From Copromyces sp. CBS 386.78 (Eukaryota > Ascomycota > Sordariomycetes > Sordariales > Sordariaceae): a stretch of 64,000 bases of DNA. The notes under the pieces were generated by a model. That model did no database searches, was not told the DNA's origin, and saw only the letters and a program-made list of their open reading frames with translations. The stretch spans positions 80,266-144,265 of the forward strand of contig MU839197.1 of the NCBI GenBank assembly GCA_030685235.1. The letters are read 5' to 3'. A program made the position numbers and the translations under genes. This document shows, in pieces, positions 33,996-44,453 of this stretch (position 1 is the first letter of the stretch; every line of letters starts with the position of its first letter).

Positions 33996-36602
33996 TCAAC
34001 GCAACATATAAGAGAGGTCTGGTAGACCGCCAAGAATCGAGCTGACAGTAACTTCATCCTCTGCCAGCTGACCCTGTTTTTGATTGCCAAATGCCTGTAT
34101 CGGTGCCATTTGACGGGCGATGGGTGACGATACTGCTGATGAAGCTGTTCCTTTCGCAGCAATGGGACTGTTGTTTTGCGTCATGGAAGAGTAGGGCGCA
34201 ATGACAGACGAGGCGGAGGAGATGGGAGTAGCCACTCGTGATAAGTCGAAGGAATGAGTCGAAGAGCCAGGAACCGTGGGGGTGAAAGATGCGGCGATCA
34301 TGGAGGATGGGCGACTTGGCGTTGCTGAGGACTTTGTGGGACTGGTTTGTTGCCGGGAAGGAGTCTCGAAAAAGGAAAGGTCTGCTGATGCCCAAGGATC
34401 CGCTGCCGAAGAGGGAACAGGGACGGTAGCATTAGTTCCTGCGTTAGGGGTGGGCGTGACTGAGACCGGGGCCGGGTCCGACTGGAACATGGATTCGGTC
34501 GTCGTTAATCCTGGGGTAGGGCCAAGAGTTGGAGTCGAGGTTGACACCGATGCGTTGAAATCCGGGAAGCCGCCCACGGTGGATTTTTCCACGGACGGTG
34601 AGGATACCATCTCCCCCCAGTCATCATCGTTATCCTCGACGGCTGCCGTTGCGCTGATGGAAGACATTCCTAGGTCCATTGGAGTCACTTTGAAAGGAGC
34701 TGGAGCTGGTTGAGATGGTGTCAAGGGTAGGGGCGCGGTCATGGGGGGTTGTCCCGCTGGAGCTGGGGAGTCGCTACTCCAGCCGAATGTGGCAACTGAT
34801 GGTAGCTCAAGACTCGCTGGTCGATGTGGCTGATGTTTGAGAGAGTTAACCGTAGTGTTGCCCAAGGGCGAAATACCCACATGGCCAAATGCACTTGGTG
34901 GCTGGAGCGGTTGGACGGAGGAAGGCCGAGTAGGCGGAGCTCTCTTTCCAAAAATCGCATCAAGTGTGACTGGCTCCGCGGAAGAATCCCATCCAAACAT
35001 GTTCTTTTGCGTCTTGGATATGCCTCCACCCAGGGAAACACGGCCTGCGATCGAGTCTTCCTCCATCCATCGGCGGACAGTCTGAAGCGTCTCCTGGCAC
35101 ACGGTTGATGTCGGCCATGCCACCCTTCTGTAGTTTTCGTCGTCTCCCGCGTTGTGTTTGCGCGATGATCCGAAACGAGATATGCGGTACCAGGCCTTGC
35201 GCTCTGAGATGCTGTTAAAGCTATCGGTAATGATGTGGTCCGAGACGTCGGCGTAAGGGAACAGCGGCTTGGTGTTGGTGGATGTGTCAAACAGCTTGTC
35301 TACATTTGACAAGTCGATATCGAAATCCAGAGCGCCGAATTTGGTCACCAGTTCGCCCATATTGCCGAGATGACTGCTCATCAACTTCGCGGGGGGCGTC
35401 GCGTGGGGAGATCCGTGCCGCCGAGGAGATTTCTGAACCTCTTCTGGCGTTGATGGTCGTTCCGGGGTTTGTGACTTTGGTGGTTCCTTGACCTCGGCAT
35501 CTTCGAAATCCCCAAAATCAGATGCCTCCTCCGATATGTCGTGATGTTGGGGGCTCAGTGAGCTTTTACTTTGTGCGCGTCGTATTACCGGAGACTCCTG
35601 GCCCCTGGCTTTTGCTATACTATCAAACTTTTCCACCAGTTCCTGCACAATACCGGAAGGTTTTCGTTTGAGGCGTGGCCTTGGGCGGGAGTCATCGTCG
35701 ATGGAAGTGATGGGCGAATCTTGCTGTTCGTCTCCATGATCGGTGTCGTCGCCAGAAAGGGAGGCTGGACGGGTCGGTTGACTGTTGGCAGTCGATTCCA
35801 CGCTGACTCGTATTGGTTCGCTCTGAAAATCTCCCGCCTCTTTCTCTGCCCTTGCCCCAGTCGGCTTATTCTTTTCTCCTTCTGTTGCCTGCTCCTTGGG
35901 TGCGGCCTTCTCTTCTTCCGCCCAATCAGGGTTTAGTTCAGGCAGTTTCCCTTGGTCGAAGTCGTCTTCTTCTTCGGTAATAGACTGAGGTAGATTGATC
36001 ACCAGGCGGGGAGTGATGCTGCCATCGTTGTGGTGTGTATGGGAGTATTCGGTGTCCCACGGATCAGGAGACGGTTGTCGAAGTGCGGGCGCGATGGGCG
36101 AATTCGAAGATGCGATATTGTCTGGCAAGGCGATCGGGTTTGATTTGGCGAATTCTTCGTCTCTGATGGAGGCAGCGATACTAGGGCTGCGCGACCTGAA
36201 GCCGTTATCCCGTGACGGCGCGATCAAACTCGGACTCCGAGACCTCCAGCTATTTTCTCTCGACGGTGCGGCCAGGCTGGGACTGCGAGATCTGAAGCCA
36301 TTGTCCCGGGACGGTGTCGCGAGACTTGGACTCCGAGACCGCCATCCGCCCGTCCACCCCGACTGAGCAGTCGTTGATGTCTGTATTCCCAACCCATCTG
36401 GGGCGGCCCAGTCTCCAAACCCATCTCCATTATCGTCTGCCCATGGCGAAGGAGCCGTGATAGCTGGTAATCGGGGTGAGTTGCTGGCGGAGAGCAGGGC
36501 TCGCTTGGGAGGCTCGAGGTCGGATTTCTTTCTCGTCAAGCTATGCCCGTGGTCTGCTGGTACATCTGCTGTAGCCCATGGCGAGCCCCATGGATCGTCC
36601 AT
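33996..36602 (-). CDS. Large hypothetical protein with Trp/acidic motifs and a 16-residue repeat
   Basis: A single open frame of 868 residues, no intron needed. The N terminus is MDDPWGSPWATADVP, followed by WADDNGDGFGDWAAP; DFGDFED, DDDWGEMVSS and DPWASADLSFF occur later. Residues 87-150 are four copies of a 16-residue unit like FRSRSPSLAAPSRDNG. A likely folded part lies around residues 450-560 (ERKAWYRISRFGSSRK, then RRVAWPTSTVCQETLQTVRRWMEEDS). The C terminus LGGLPDLSYMLR is Leu-rich. No transmembrane helix. Short W/F-acidic motifs of this kind are common in clathrin-adaptor accessory proteins that bind AP ear domains, so a trafficking role is possible, but I do not recognise the family with certainty. 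It is divergent from the CFD1 gene, with 634 bases between the start codons. Confidence 0.8.
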   Translation of the reverse strand: MDDPWGSPWATADVPADHGHSLTRKKSDLEPPKRALLSASNSPRLPAITAPSPWADDNGDGFGDWAAPDGLGIQTSTTAQSGWTGGWRSRSPSLATPSRDNGFRSRSPSLAAPSRENSWRSRSPSLIAPSRDNGFRSRSPSIAASIRDEEFAKSNPIALPDNIASSNSPIAPALRQPSPDPWDTEYSHTHHNDGSITPRLVINLPQSITEEEDDFDQGKLPELNPDWAEEEKAAPKEQATEGEKNKPTGARAEKEAGDFQSEPIRVSVESTANSQPTRPASLSGDDTDHGDEQQDSPITSIDDDSRPRPRLKRKPSGIVQELVEKFDSIAKARGQESPVIRRAQSKSSLSPQHHDISEEASDFGDFEDAEVKEPPKSQTPERPSTPEEVQKSPRRHGSPHATPPAKLMSSHLGNMGELVTKFGALDFDIDLSNVDKLFDTSTNTKPLFPYADVSDHIITDSFNSISERKAWYRISRFGSSRKHNAGDDENYRRVAWPTSTVCQETLQTVRRWMEEDSIAGRVSLGGGISKTQKNMFGWDSSAEPVTLDAIFGKRAPPTRPSSVQPLQPPSAFGHVGISPLGNTTVNSLKHQPHRPASLELPSVATFGWSSDSPAPAGQPPMTAPLPLTPSQPAPAPFKVTPMDLGMSSISATAAVEDNDDDWGEMVSSPSVEKSTVGGFPDFNASVSTSTPTLGPTPGLTTTESMFQSDPAPVSVTPTPNAGTNATVPVPSSAADPWASADLSFFETPSRQQTSPTKSSATPSRPSSMIAASFTPTVPGSSTHSFDLSRVATPISSASSVIAPYSSMTQNNSPIAAKGTASSAVSSPIARQMAPIQAFGNQKQGQLAEDEVTVSSILGGLPDLSYMLR
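36153..36344 (-). repeat. Four-copy 48-base coding minisatellite
   Basis: Inside the preceding gene. Encodes four 16-residue units with RSRSPS cores whose first residue alternates Trp, Phe, Trp, Phe, which suggests that a 96-base unit was duplicated. The RSRSPS cores are potential phosphorylation sites for SR- or proline-directed kinases. Confidence 0.85.
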
Positions 36603-37236
36603 TCTGCTGTAAATATAGGGACCTCGTGTCTGCTATGGCGCCAACGGTCATGTTGCGCGCACCCGGCGTCGACTATGTGCAGCCAAGCATGTCGTGTATC
36701 CGATGTTTCTGATGTATACTTGGAGCTAGGCGTCGTCTGGTGTGTCCCTGCGGTCCAATTGAGCCTGGCCGTGATCGAGAACTCAAAAGGCGGGAGTGTT
36801 TGCGAACGGACAGCGAAATGGATGTTGAAGCTTCCCTGGTTCAATGCCTGTATGCCAAATGCACATGTCAGGGGGGCCAGCATCGGTCTGCTCTGCAAAT
36901 GTGTCTATTTTGTAGCGGTAGCTATAGATGGCCTATGCGCCGGGCTATCCGGTCCGTTTTCTACAGTTTATACATCTACTCAAAAACGCTTTCCCAGGAT
37001 CTGGGGCCCCACTTTGCTGATAAAGCACAGGCCGATTCGAGGCCGATCCAGGCCGCATTTCATCGCTTTCCCACTCAGCTTTCAACGGCGAAGATTCATC
37101 GAGTCTTGACAATGACATGGCCTAAATCCATACCGGTTCACAAACTTCAAAACAACAGCAGAAGTACTGACGGCTGAGGAGGACTTGACATTGGCCACGA
37201 ATAACATCACGCACTTGAAAAGTCAAAACAGCCACA
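36603..37236. promoter_or_regulatory. Shared divergent promoter region
   Basis: This 634-base stretch separates the start codons of the minus-strand hypothetical gene and the plus-strand CFD1 gene, so it must contain both promoters. I see no clear TATA box. Open frames across it (36543-37109 plus) have no family support. Confidence 0.6.
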
Positions 37237-38238
37237 ATGTCTCTCACGAAAGTCAAGCATATTGTCCTGGTATGCATCCCCGGGCATCCATGGGTTCTTC
37301 CACAGGCTGGACCCCACCATCGCCAAAAACATGTCATTGCTAACCAAAGCACATAGGTCCTTTCAGGCAAAGGAGGTGTTGGAAAATCATCCGTCACTAC
37401 TCAGCTTGCCCTTTCTCTTTCGCTTGCGGGCCATTCCGTTGGTGTCCTGGATGTTGATCTAACAGGCCCCTCGATTCCGCGAATGTTCGGTATCGAAGAT
37501 GCCAAAGTGACACAAGCTCCCGGTGGTTGGTTGCCTATTACCGTCCACGAAGCTGACCCATCAGCCGGCATTGGATCCCTTCGCGTCATGAGTCTCGGCT
37601 TCCTTCTCCCCAAGCGGGGTGACGCCGTGGTCTGGCGAGGGCCAAAGAAGACCGCCATGGTTCGCCAATTTCTGACCGACGTGTTCTGGGATGAGACCGA
37701 CTATCTCCTCATCGACACTCCTCCTGGTACCAGCGACGAACATATTTCTTTGGCAGAGAACCTGCTGCAAAAGGCACGACCTGGTCAACTTGCTGGTGCC
37801 GTCGTGGTCACCACACCTCAAGCTGTGGCAACTGCGGATGTTAGGAAGGAGCTCAACTTTTGCCAAAAAACCAGCATCCGAGTTCTCGGTGTTGTGGAGA
37901 ACATGTGCGGCTTTGTTTGCCCCAACTGCAGCGAGTGCACAAACATCTTCATGAGTGGTGGAGGTGAGGTCATGGCCAATGACTTTGGCGTTCGTTTCCT
38001 TGGCCGTATTCCGATCGACCCTCAGTTTCTTGTTCTCATCGAGACAGGCAAGCGACCAACATACCCAGCAGGCACCACGGTCGATGGAAAAGACGTCTCG
38101 ACTCCTGCTGGAGCCAGCACAAATGAAGAGGAGGAAGTTAAGGATGGCTCGCTTCTGGTACACAAGTACAAGGACTGCTCCCTTGCACCAATCTTCAGCA
38201 AAATCACCACCGATGTGATATCCGCTGTACAGCAATGA
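37237..38238 (+). CDS. cfd1: Cytosolic Fe-S cluster assembly factor CFD1 (Mrp/NBP35 family P-loop NTPase)
   Basis: Exons 37237-37269 and 37357-38238 give 304 residues. The 87-base intron starts GTATGC, has a GCTAAC branch site and ends CATAG. Splicing restores the P loop: exon 1 ends [11 protein letters not shown] and exon 2 begins [12 protein letters not shown] (P loop at residues 15-22). Further motifs are [12 protein letters not shown] (Switch I), [12 protein letters not shown] (Walker B/Switch II) and the cluster-binding CPNCSEC (Cys199, Cys202). The lack of a long N-terminal Cys extension separates CFD1 from its partner NBP35. The CFD1-NBP35 complex is the scaffold that assembles [4Fe-4S] clusters in the cytosol for extramitochondrial proteins, so the gene is expected to be essential. 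An antisense frame of 252 codons is a shadow. Confidence 0.95.
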
Positions 38239-39690
38239 AAGGGAACCCTTTTCAGCCAAGGACATTAACCACACGCTGGAGTCTCTTTCGAGAGCTCCCT
38301 CCAACCACCGGCTCTTCATGCTGGATCCTCTCCTGGTACCAATTCACCGAACGAACGACTTTGTTCCGCCAGGACCTCCATCATCGATGCATGCACGCGT
38401 ATCCAAACTTGGGTATGCGCAACACAAGCATATGCCCGTGGTTCATACCTATGTGCAACTACGAGCCACTGCCGCGACCCAATGGGCCAAGTCCGGGTGC
38501 CGTGGGAAGGAGGGCCTGAAACCAACTCAAGTTGAATGAGCTGGCGCTTTATCATACAACCATGCAGAAGCGAGACAACCACAAGGGGTGGTCGATATTT
38601 GTCGTCAGCAACTGAGACCTCGTTCATCAAAACCACTGCAACATCCCTGCCGTCTCGTCTCCGGGATAAAGACAAGGCCTTCGAGTCGTCGCTAAGGGTC
38701 GGCGTCTTCACTGCACCCCTATCTCCCCGCCTTTCCCGCTTACCGGACCTTCTGCGGCGCTTTCAAATATGGATCGTGGATAACGGATCATGGCTTCACG
38801 CAGGTTGGTTGAGTCCAACCCAACGACGGCGATCATAAACAGCTCGCTCAGATAAACATGTTAAACCCGTTAGAAGAACTTTTACATGTCGAACAATTGA
38901 TCACCTCAAAGCCGAACATGATGCATTGTACCATCGTGATTGAAAGGAGTCTGTGACCTCAAATCAGCCATGTGAATTGAATTGAGCAGGATGGCGGCTA
39001 TAAACGCGGCGGATTCCCAGCGGTTGGTCCCGCGACTACATACCTACTATGGGCTTTTCCCCGCGTGCCCCTGGACCCCCCCATACGAGAAACCTTATTT
39101 CCACTTGTTCCTCTGTTCGTAGAAATCTCCAAAGACCGAAACTCAATGAATCTGAAGAATTGCAGACAGTGATGATGAGACACTGTCAAGTCTCTTAACT
39201 GTACTTTATTGCCACATGCCCTGCATGTCTTATCTCACATTTTTTCCATCTTGAAATTAGTCAACATGAGTATTTTTGAAAGTTGCCTTTCGGGTTGAAT
39301 TGTAATTAATGAGACCAGTCACAGGCCTCGGAATCAATTGTTCTCGATGTTGGCTCCACGGCCGGGGCGCCTAGAACAGTGAAACCCATGGACATGCAGC
39401 TCGCATGTTAGTTACTTTCTTCTGTACTGCATACACTTGCCTAACAGAAGTAAGACGGCCGGCGTTCGCAACGCTGGACCCGACCTTGCAGCGCCGGGGA
39501 CGAGGTCGATCTTGGGGCGCAGTGGGCTGCTCCTTCTGGAATTTGCATTTGTCCCCCGCCAAACAGGCTCGACAGGGCCGGCCGGGGCCAAACCTCCAGC
39601 AAAACCCAAATCCCACTTTTTTTTCGGCCTCCCGTCCATAAAATTTCAAAATCTCTCATCAAGCGCATTGCAACCCCTCCTTTTGAACTC
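38239..39690. other. Intergenic region between CFD1 and AdoMet decarboxylase
   Basis: No gene supported over about 1.4 kb. Short open frames on both strands (38316-38711, 39371-39695) overlap one another and carry no motifs. A TA-rich CATAAAATTT box near 39638 is the best core promoter candidate for the next gene. Confidence 0.5.
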
Positions 39691-39960
39691 TTCAATTGTT
39701 TGATTCATTTTCCATTACGACTTTGACGACGAGACCCCCCCCTCGTGAGACCTGTGTCAGTTGCCCGTTTCTCGGACTACACATCCACCGGTACATTGTG
39801 AGTCTTTTCTCGAGCAATTCCATCCCGACACGGCCTTTCGTCCCAACTCGAGTCGTCGCAAACATCCCCCTCCATTACTTTTGCGCCGACGGCCAATACT
39901 CTCAACCACCGGTCTCGACGGGAGAGCGACTCTTGTCAAACGGCTTCATTCCCATCCCAG

Positions 39961-39981
39961 ATGCACAGGCTCAAAGAGTAA
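39961..39981 (+). promoter_or_regulatory. Hexapeptide upstream ORF (MHRLKE)
   Basis: ATG to TAA, six codons. In mammals AdoMet decarboxylase is repressed by polyamines through a hexapeptide uORF of different sequence, so a six-codon uORF at this gene is suggestive. It may be chance and it may be spliced out with the candidate leader intron. Confidence 0.35.
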
Positions 39982-40070
39982 CTCGAATTCCGCTTCGCCT
40001 CGCCCGTACAGTTCCCTAATACTGTCCTGGGCTCCTCGTCGCTTCTCGCTCCCCTCTCTGCCGCCGCCCC

Positions 40071-40154
40071 ATGAGCTCGATCGACCTTCTTCGCTTCCTG
40101 TCCAAGCCTGCAAAGTGCGGTTCTTGTTCTTCCAAACCGCTTCCTGTTGACTAA
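40071..40154 (+). promoter_or_regulatory. 27-codon upstream ORF in the AdoMet decarboxylase leader
   Basis: It opens MSSIDLLRFLSKPAKCGSCS and ends at the TAA that overlaps the CTAAC branch site of the candidate intron. If the intron is retained, this ORF would be translated before the main start 420 bases downstream. No homologue known to me. Confidence 0.35.
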
Positions 40155-40573
40155 CCCTCTCTTTGCCAGGCCTAGATAGCACACTTTCCAACCATCCTCA
40201 TAACCACCATCTCAGAGCCTGCCCGCGTCCCTCGACCCGGTTCTCTCGACCTCCCTCCCCCGCCCGATATCGCCCACAGGTATCGGCTGTGTTGCGACCA
40301 CGGCGAACTCGACGACAAAGCCCACCATTCTGCTCTCAAAGTTCTATCTCCTCCCGCTTCGTACTCGACCTCCCTAACGTCTACTTCGTGAGACGTTCAG
40401 CTACCTTCATCCACCTGCTGCTGGCGAAGCCAGCCTCTTAAAGGACACCACACTCCTGTGGGCCTACTCTCTCAGACGGACGCCATCAAAGTTCATCTGA
40501 GCGGCAGCTAGTGTCCCGCGGACGCTTCGTTTTAGAAGACACACTGTCAACAACCCCCTAAAATCGATTCAAA

Positions 40574-42085
40574 ATGTCTGGCCTCGGAGTTCCCGCCATT
40601 CCCACCAACTACACCTTCTCCCCTTCCGAGGGCACCCCTTACCTTACCATCAACCACGATGTCGCTGCCGACCTCGACTCCACCAACGCCTTTGAAGGCC
40701 CCGAGAAGCTCCTTGAGGTCTGGTTTGCGCCCAGCGCCAAGGCCCTCCCTGCTGGTGTTAAGGAGGGTGGCCTGAAGGCCGTCAACCCTGACTCCTGGAC
40801 TCCCATGCTTGATTTGGTTCACTGCAAGGTCCTGTCCATCATTAACTCTGAGAATGTGGACGCCTACCTCCTCTCCGAGTCCAGCATGTTTGTGTTCCCC
40901 CACAAGATTATTCTCAAGACATGTGGTACCACTACTCTGCTGCTCGGCCTGGACTTGATGCTGCGCATTGCCGCCGCCGAGGCTGGATTTCCCTTCCACA
41001 ACGTGGCTTCGTTGGAGGACCCAAAGGTTGCCGCTACTCCTCTGCGCGTCTTCTACAGCCGCAAGAACTTCTTGTTCCCCCAGAGGCAGCGTGGCCCCCA
41101 CAAGAGCTGGAGGGACGAGGTTACCTTTTTGGATAGCATGTTCGAGAACGGCAGTGCCTACATGGTTGGCAAGATGAACGGTGACCATTGGTACCTCTAC
41201 ATCACATCCCCCACCAGCTCTCTCACACCTCCACGCACCCCTACTTCGAGCCGTGGTGTCAGCCCCAGCCGTAGGTCCAAGATCCCTACTGGTATTGTGG
41301 CCCCCTTTGGAGGTGTTATCGAGAACAACGAGGACGAGACTTTGGAGATCCTGATGACCGACTTGGATCCTGAGAACGCCAAGAAGTTCTACCTTGATGA
41401 AGCGGCCGCGATCGCCAAGGAGAAGCTCTTTGCCAAGTCTGAGGCGAACGGAGATGCCTCTTTTGACGTCTTCAGCAGCTCCGGAGACTGCGATGCTGAT
41501 GGCCAGGCTGTTCTTCCTGAGGCCCTTACTACTGAGGGTCACGCCCTGGGCTCTGTCGTGTCGGAGGCATGCGGTCTTTCCGCCGTGTATCCCACGTCCA
41601 CCTATCCCGATGCTCGTGTCGATGCATACCAGTTCTCGCCTTGCGGCTTTTCCGCCAATGGCGTTGTGCCCGCTGTCGCCGGCGCCGACGGAACTGTTTC
41701 CAAGGCCGGTCACTACTTCACCGTCCACGTTACCCCTGAGCCTCAGTGCTCTTTTGCCTCCTTCGAAACCAACGTTCCCGCACGCCAGAATGGACGGCAG
41801 ACAGCTGAAGTCATTGAGCAGGTTGTTAACATCTTCCGCCCTGGACGTTTCAGCGTGACTTTGTTCGAGGCTAAGGGCGCACTGGCTACCACACCCGGCG
41901 AGGATGCTGATGATACCCGTCGCAACTGGGGCGCTGCTGCCAAGCAGCGTATGGAGCGCATCAACGGATACCGTCGTGTTGACCGTATTGTTCACGACTT
42001 CGAGGATTACGACCTCGTGTTCCGCTACTATGAGCGCGAAGACTGGGTTGGGGGTGGAGGAACCAGGATGGGCGAGGAGTTTTAG
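40574..42085 (+). CDS. spe-2: S-adenosylmethionine decarboxylase proenzyme
   Basis: Single exon, 503 residues. Makes decarboxylated AdoMet, the aminopropyl donor for spermidine and spermine synthesis in the cytosol. The proenzyme site SESSMFV (residues 101-107) shows self-cleavage between Glu102 and Ser103, which becomes the pyruvoyl cofactor. KTCGTT carries the catalytic Cys117, and the HWYLYI and GHYFTVHVTPE segments match the family. A Ser/Pro-rich insert (SPTSSLTPPRTPTSSRGVSP, around residue 215-240) is longer than in animal enzymes and is typical of fungal forms. The start AAAATGTCTGG has a good context. The symbol follows the Neurospora gene for this enzyme (yeast SPE2). A longer antisense open frame over it is a composition artefact. 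Confidence 0.96.
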   Translation: MSGLGVPAIPTNYTFSPSEGTPYLTINHDVAADLDSTNAFEGPEKLLEVWFAPSAKALPAGVKEGGLKAVNPDSWTPMLDLVHCKVLSIINSENVDAYLLSESSMFVFPHKIILKTCGTTTLLLGLDLMLRIAAAEAGFPFHNVASLEDPKVAATPLRVFYSRKNFLFPQRQRGPHKSWRDEVTFLDSMFENGSAYMVGKMNGDHWYLYITSPTSSLTPPRTPTSSRGVSPSRRSKIPTGIVAPFGGVIENNEDETLEILMTDLDPENAKKFYLDEAAAIAKEKLFAKSEANGDASFDVFSSSGDCDADGQAVLPEALTTEGHALGSVVSEACGLSAVYPTSTYPDARVDAYQFSPCGFSANGVVPAVAGADGTVSKAGHYFTVHVTPEPQCSFASFETNVPARQNGRQTAEVIEQVVNIFRPGRFSVTLFEAKGALATTPGEDADDTRRNWGAAAKQRMERINGYRRVDRIVHDFEDYDLVFRYYEREDWVGGGGTRMGEEF

Positions 42086-42843
42086 AGTGGTTCCAAGCGC
42101 CTGGATGAATTGAATATCATGACCTTTCTCATTTCTCGTCATTTTCGCATACATTCCATTCACCATCACTAGCGATATCGATATCCACCTTCTGCCTGTT
42201 GCTTTGTATTTGCTGCGGCGAACAGTCCCGGTGCCCTGCAAAGATGTTGCTTCCACTTTCCCTGATTGATCATGGCCATTCATCTGTTGTTCCTCTCATC
42301 ACTGCAATTCACCTTCAATACTTAGTGTCATTCACGGCTTGTGTTGTTCTTGCCAATGGGTCGCATGGACATAGATGACTACCTGCTGTGTCATTGTCAT
42401 GATGGCCTTGGCCGAGACCTATACCCAAAGTTCACATTCCAGTTCCTGATCCACGCCCCATCAAAGAATGTCTTTTCTCCAATCCGGAACGGGTGCCGCA
42501 ACATCCATCAGCCACTGTCCAGCAGTATGGGAATCACGGAACACGCTGTCACATCGCAGCGTGGTGGTCTTCCTGCCACAATTCTAGCGCAGGTATGTGA
42601 GTCCCAGCCTACACAACGCCAACATCTGCGTTGAGGCAACCACCTCAGCAAAAAACCAATTCTCCCTTATCAAGTCGAATGTTCGCTTGACCTTTGTACC
42701 CATCTCTCATTCTGGACAACAATAGAACGACCAACTTGGGAAGCTGTGGACGACGCCAATAGGTATCGCTGGCGATATCAACGAGATCATTTTGGGCTAT
42801 TGTTCTTTTGGCTCCGTGAAGGTTAGCTCGCAACGCATACGAT
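42086..42843. other. Intergenic region
   Basis: The 3' flank of AdoMet decarboxylase and the upstream region of the next gene. The 97-codon frame at 42341-42634 has no recognisable features. Nothing else seen. Confidence 0.5.
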
Positions 42844-44453
42844 ATGGATCAACAACCTACTACTTCCGACGCGGTGAGCAGTGTCGAAAAGCAGCGAATC
42901 CCAACGCCACCATCACCACCACCACCAGAGTCGCAATTTGGAGGATGGATGCCGACAGTTGCTCTTACGGGACTGGGTATCGCGTTTCTTGCATCAACAT
43001 CAGGAATCATCGTGTCCATCCTTTACTTGGCGAAGAAGATTGCGGCAAATGATAACCCGATGCTGGGCATCGCGCAGAGTTTCATGCTGTTCGCTGTAAG
43101 CTGCCCTTCCTTCCCCCTCTGCCACTTTGACATGGTCTCGTTTTGGTGCTAACACCATTCTAGTCTATCCTTTCTATGGCTTACATCGGTTACCACATTC
43201 GAGCCACTCGAGCTGGCAACACTCTCTACGGCATTTTGGATTCACAGGGCCGCAAGACCCTACACCCCGTTCATGCCCGGACAAGAATGCTGATAATATC
43301 TGCTACCTCTGTCTGGATGCTTACGATTATACTTCTCGCCGTTGGCATATACTTTGGCGGAGGTGGGAGCAAGACGGTACTCCTTAACATGGACCTCTTT
43401 GCTTCCATTATGGCCAGTCTCGCCCTTAGTATCGAATGCTATGTCGTCTTCAGGGTAGACCCTCCCTTTCTTTTGCCGTGGTTATCACCATGGGATGCAA
43501 GGATCAGGCCGCGCGGGTTTGACTCCGAAGAGAATCCGACGTCTATCAAGATAGTACCGATGGACAGATTTGCTCAGGGTTTCGACGCTTCTATCCTCGA
43601 GCGCGGGTCCTCGCCTGCCAGAAGTGCCAGGCATAAGAGCCCCACTCACGTATCCGCCGCTCACGTATCTCTACCACCTAGCCCGACGCCTTCGAGACCC
43701 GGGGGACCAAGACCGATGATGCCAGCGAAATCGGATAGTATCCTGAGCGGCTCAACTCTTCATGATGGTCAGAGTGTTCATGGAGTATCCGGATCAGGCT
43801 ATACTCTCCCCAAGCCGCCATCGGCAACTTATCAGAACACCGAACCGCAACGTATAGGGCCAGAGGCTCCTGTGCTTCAGACCTCTGGTCACAACTACAC
43901 CAATTCTGCTGAGATCTTCACCAATGTTCCATTGTCTCCCAGTCCTTATCTCGCGCAGAGCCCACAGCCTTGGAGTCCGCAGCCGGTTGTGACACAAACA
44001 TCACCGACAATGGCCAACTCGCAAGCACCGCACCCTCCTCCTCCGCCTGCTCCTAACATGACCTACGCGGGAGCGCTACAGCAGCAGCAACAGCAACAAC
44101 CAGGTCATTATTACCAACAACACCCGCAGCATCACCAACACTACCAACCCTACAGCCCCCAGCAGTATCATTGTGGCCCACATCCACAGGTTCAGCACGC
44201 ACCGGCCCAACAGCCGGCTCATTACCAACATCAATACCAGTATCCTCCGAGTCAGTCACCGACCCAATGGGTGTATCCTCAGCAGCCAGCCGCCGTTTAT
44301 GGAACGACAGGACCAGGAAATGTGTCGCCCATGTCAGCGACAACAGATTACCGGGATGCGAACAGTGAACCGGTGTCGCCGATAACCCGGCAAAATAGTG
44401 GGATGAGCGCGCAAGTGAGGAGTATGCCGGGGACATTCCGGGACGGGGGTTAA
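42844..44453 (+). CDS. Four-helix membrane protein with long Pro/Gln/His-rich cytoplasmic tail
   Basis: Exons 42844-43095 and 43164-44453 (68-base intron, GTAAGC...GCTAAC...CTAG, phase 0) give 513 residues. Four hydrophobic stretches are visible, at about residues 38-62, 76-92, 118-141 and 152-172. Short loops and a basic segment HIRATRAG follow the second. From about residue 190 the protein is low-complexity, first Ser/Pro-rich (LPPSPTPSRPGGPRPMMP), then Gln/His/Tyr/Pro-rich (QQQQQQQPGHYYQQHPQHH). Such tails with PPPPP and SxxSP motifs are common in fungal plasma-membrane or septal proteins. I cannot name a family. The ATG at 42844 is chosen because it gives a complete first helix. Confidence 0.85.

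Larger units (their letters stand above)
39691..40573 (+). promoter_or_regulatory. Long CT-rich 5' leader of the AdoMet decarboxylase gene, with candidate intron
   Basis: About 0.9 kb of pyrimidine-rich sequence precedes the start codon. A candidate leader intron runs from GTGAGT at 39798 to CCAG at 40169 (372 bases), with CTAAC at 40151-40155 as branch site. No ATG occurs between 40170 and 40574. Two short upstream ORFs lie within the candidate intron. Exact transcript ends cannot be read from sequence. Confidence 0.5.

Noticed and set aside
40547..42283. 578-codon minus-strand open frame
   Set aside because: Antisense shadow of AdoMet decarboxylase, whose identity is certain. No domain is recognisable in the antisense text.
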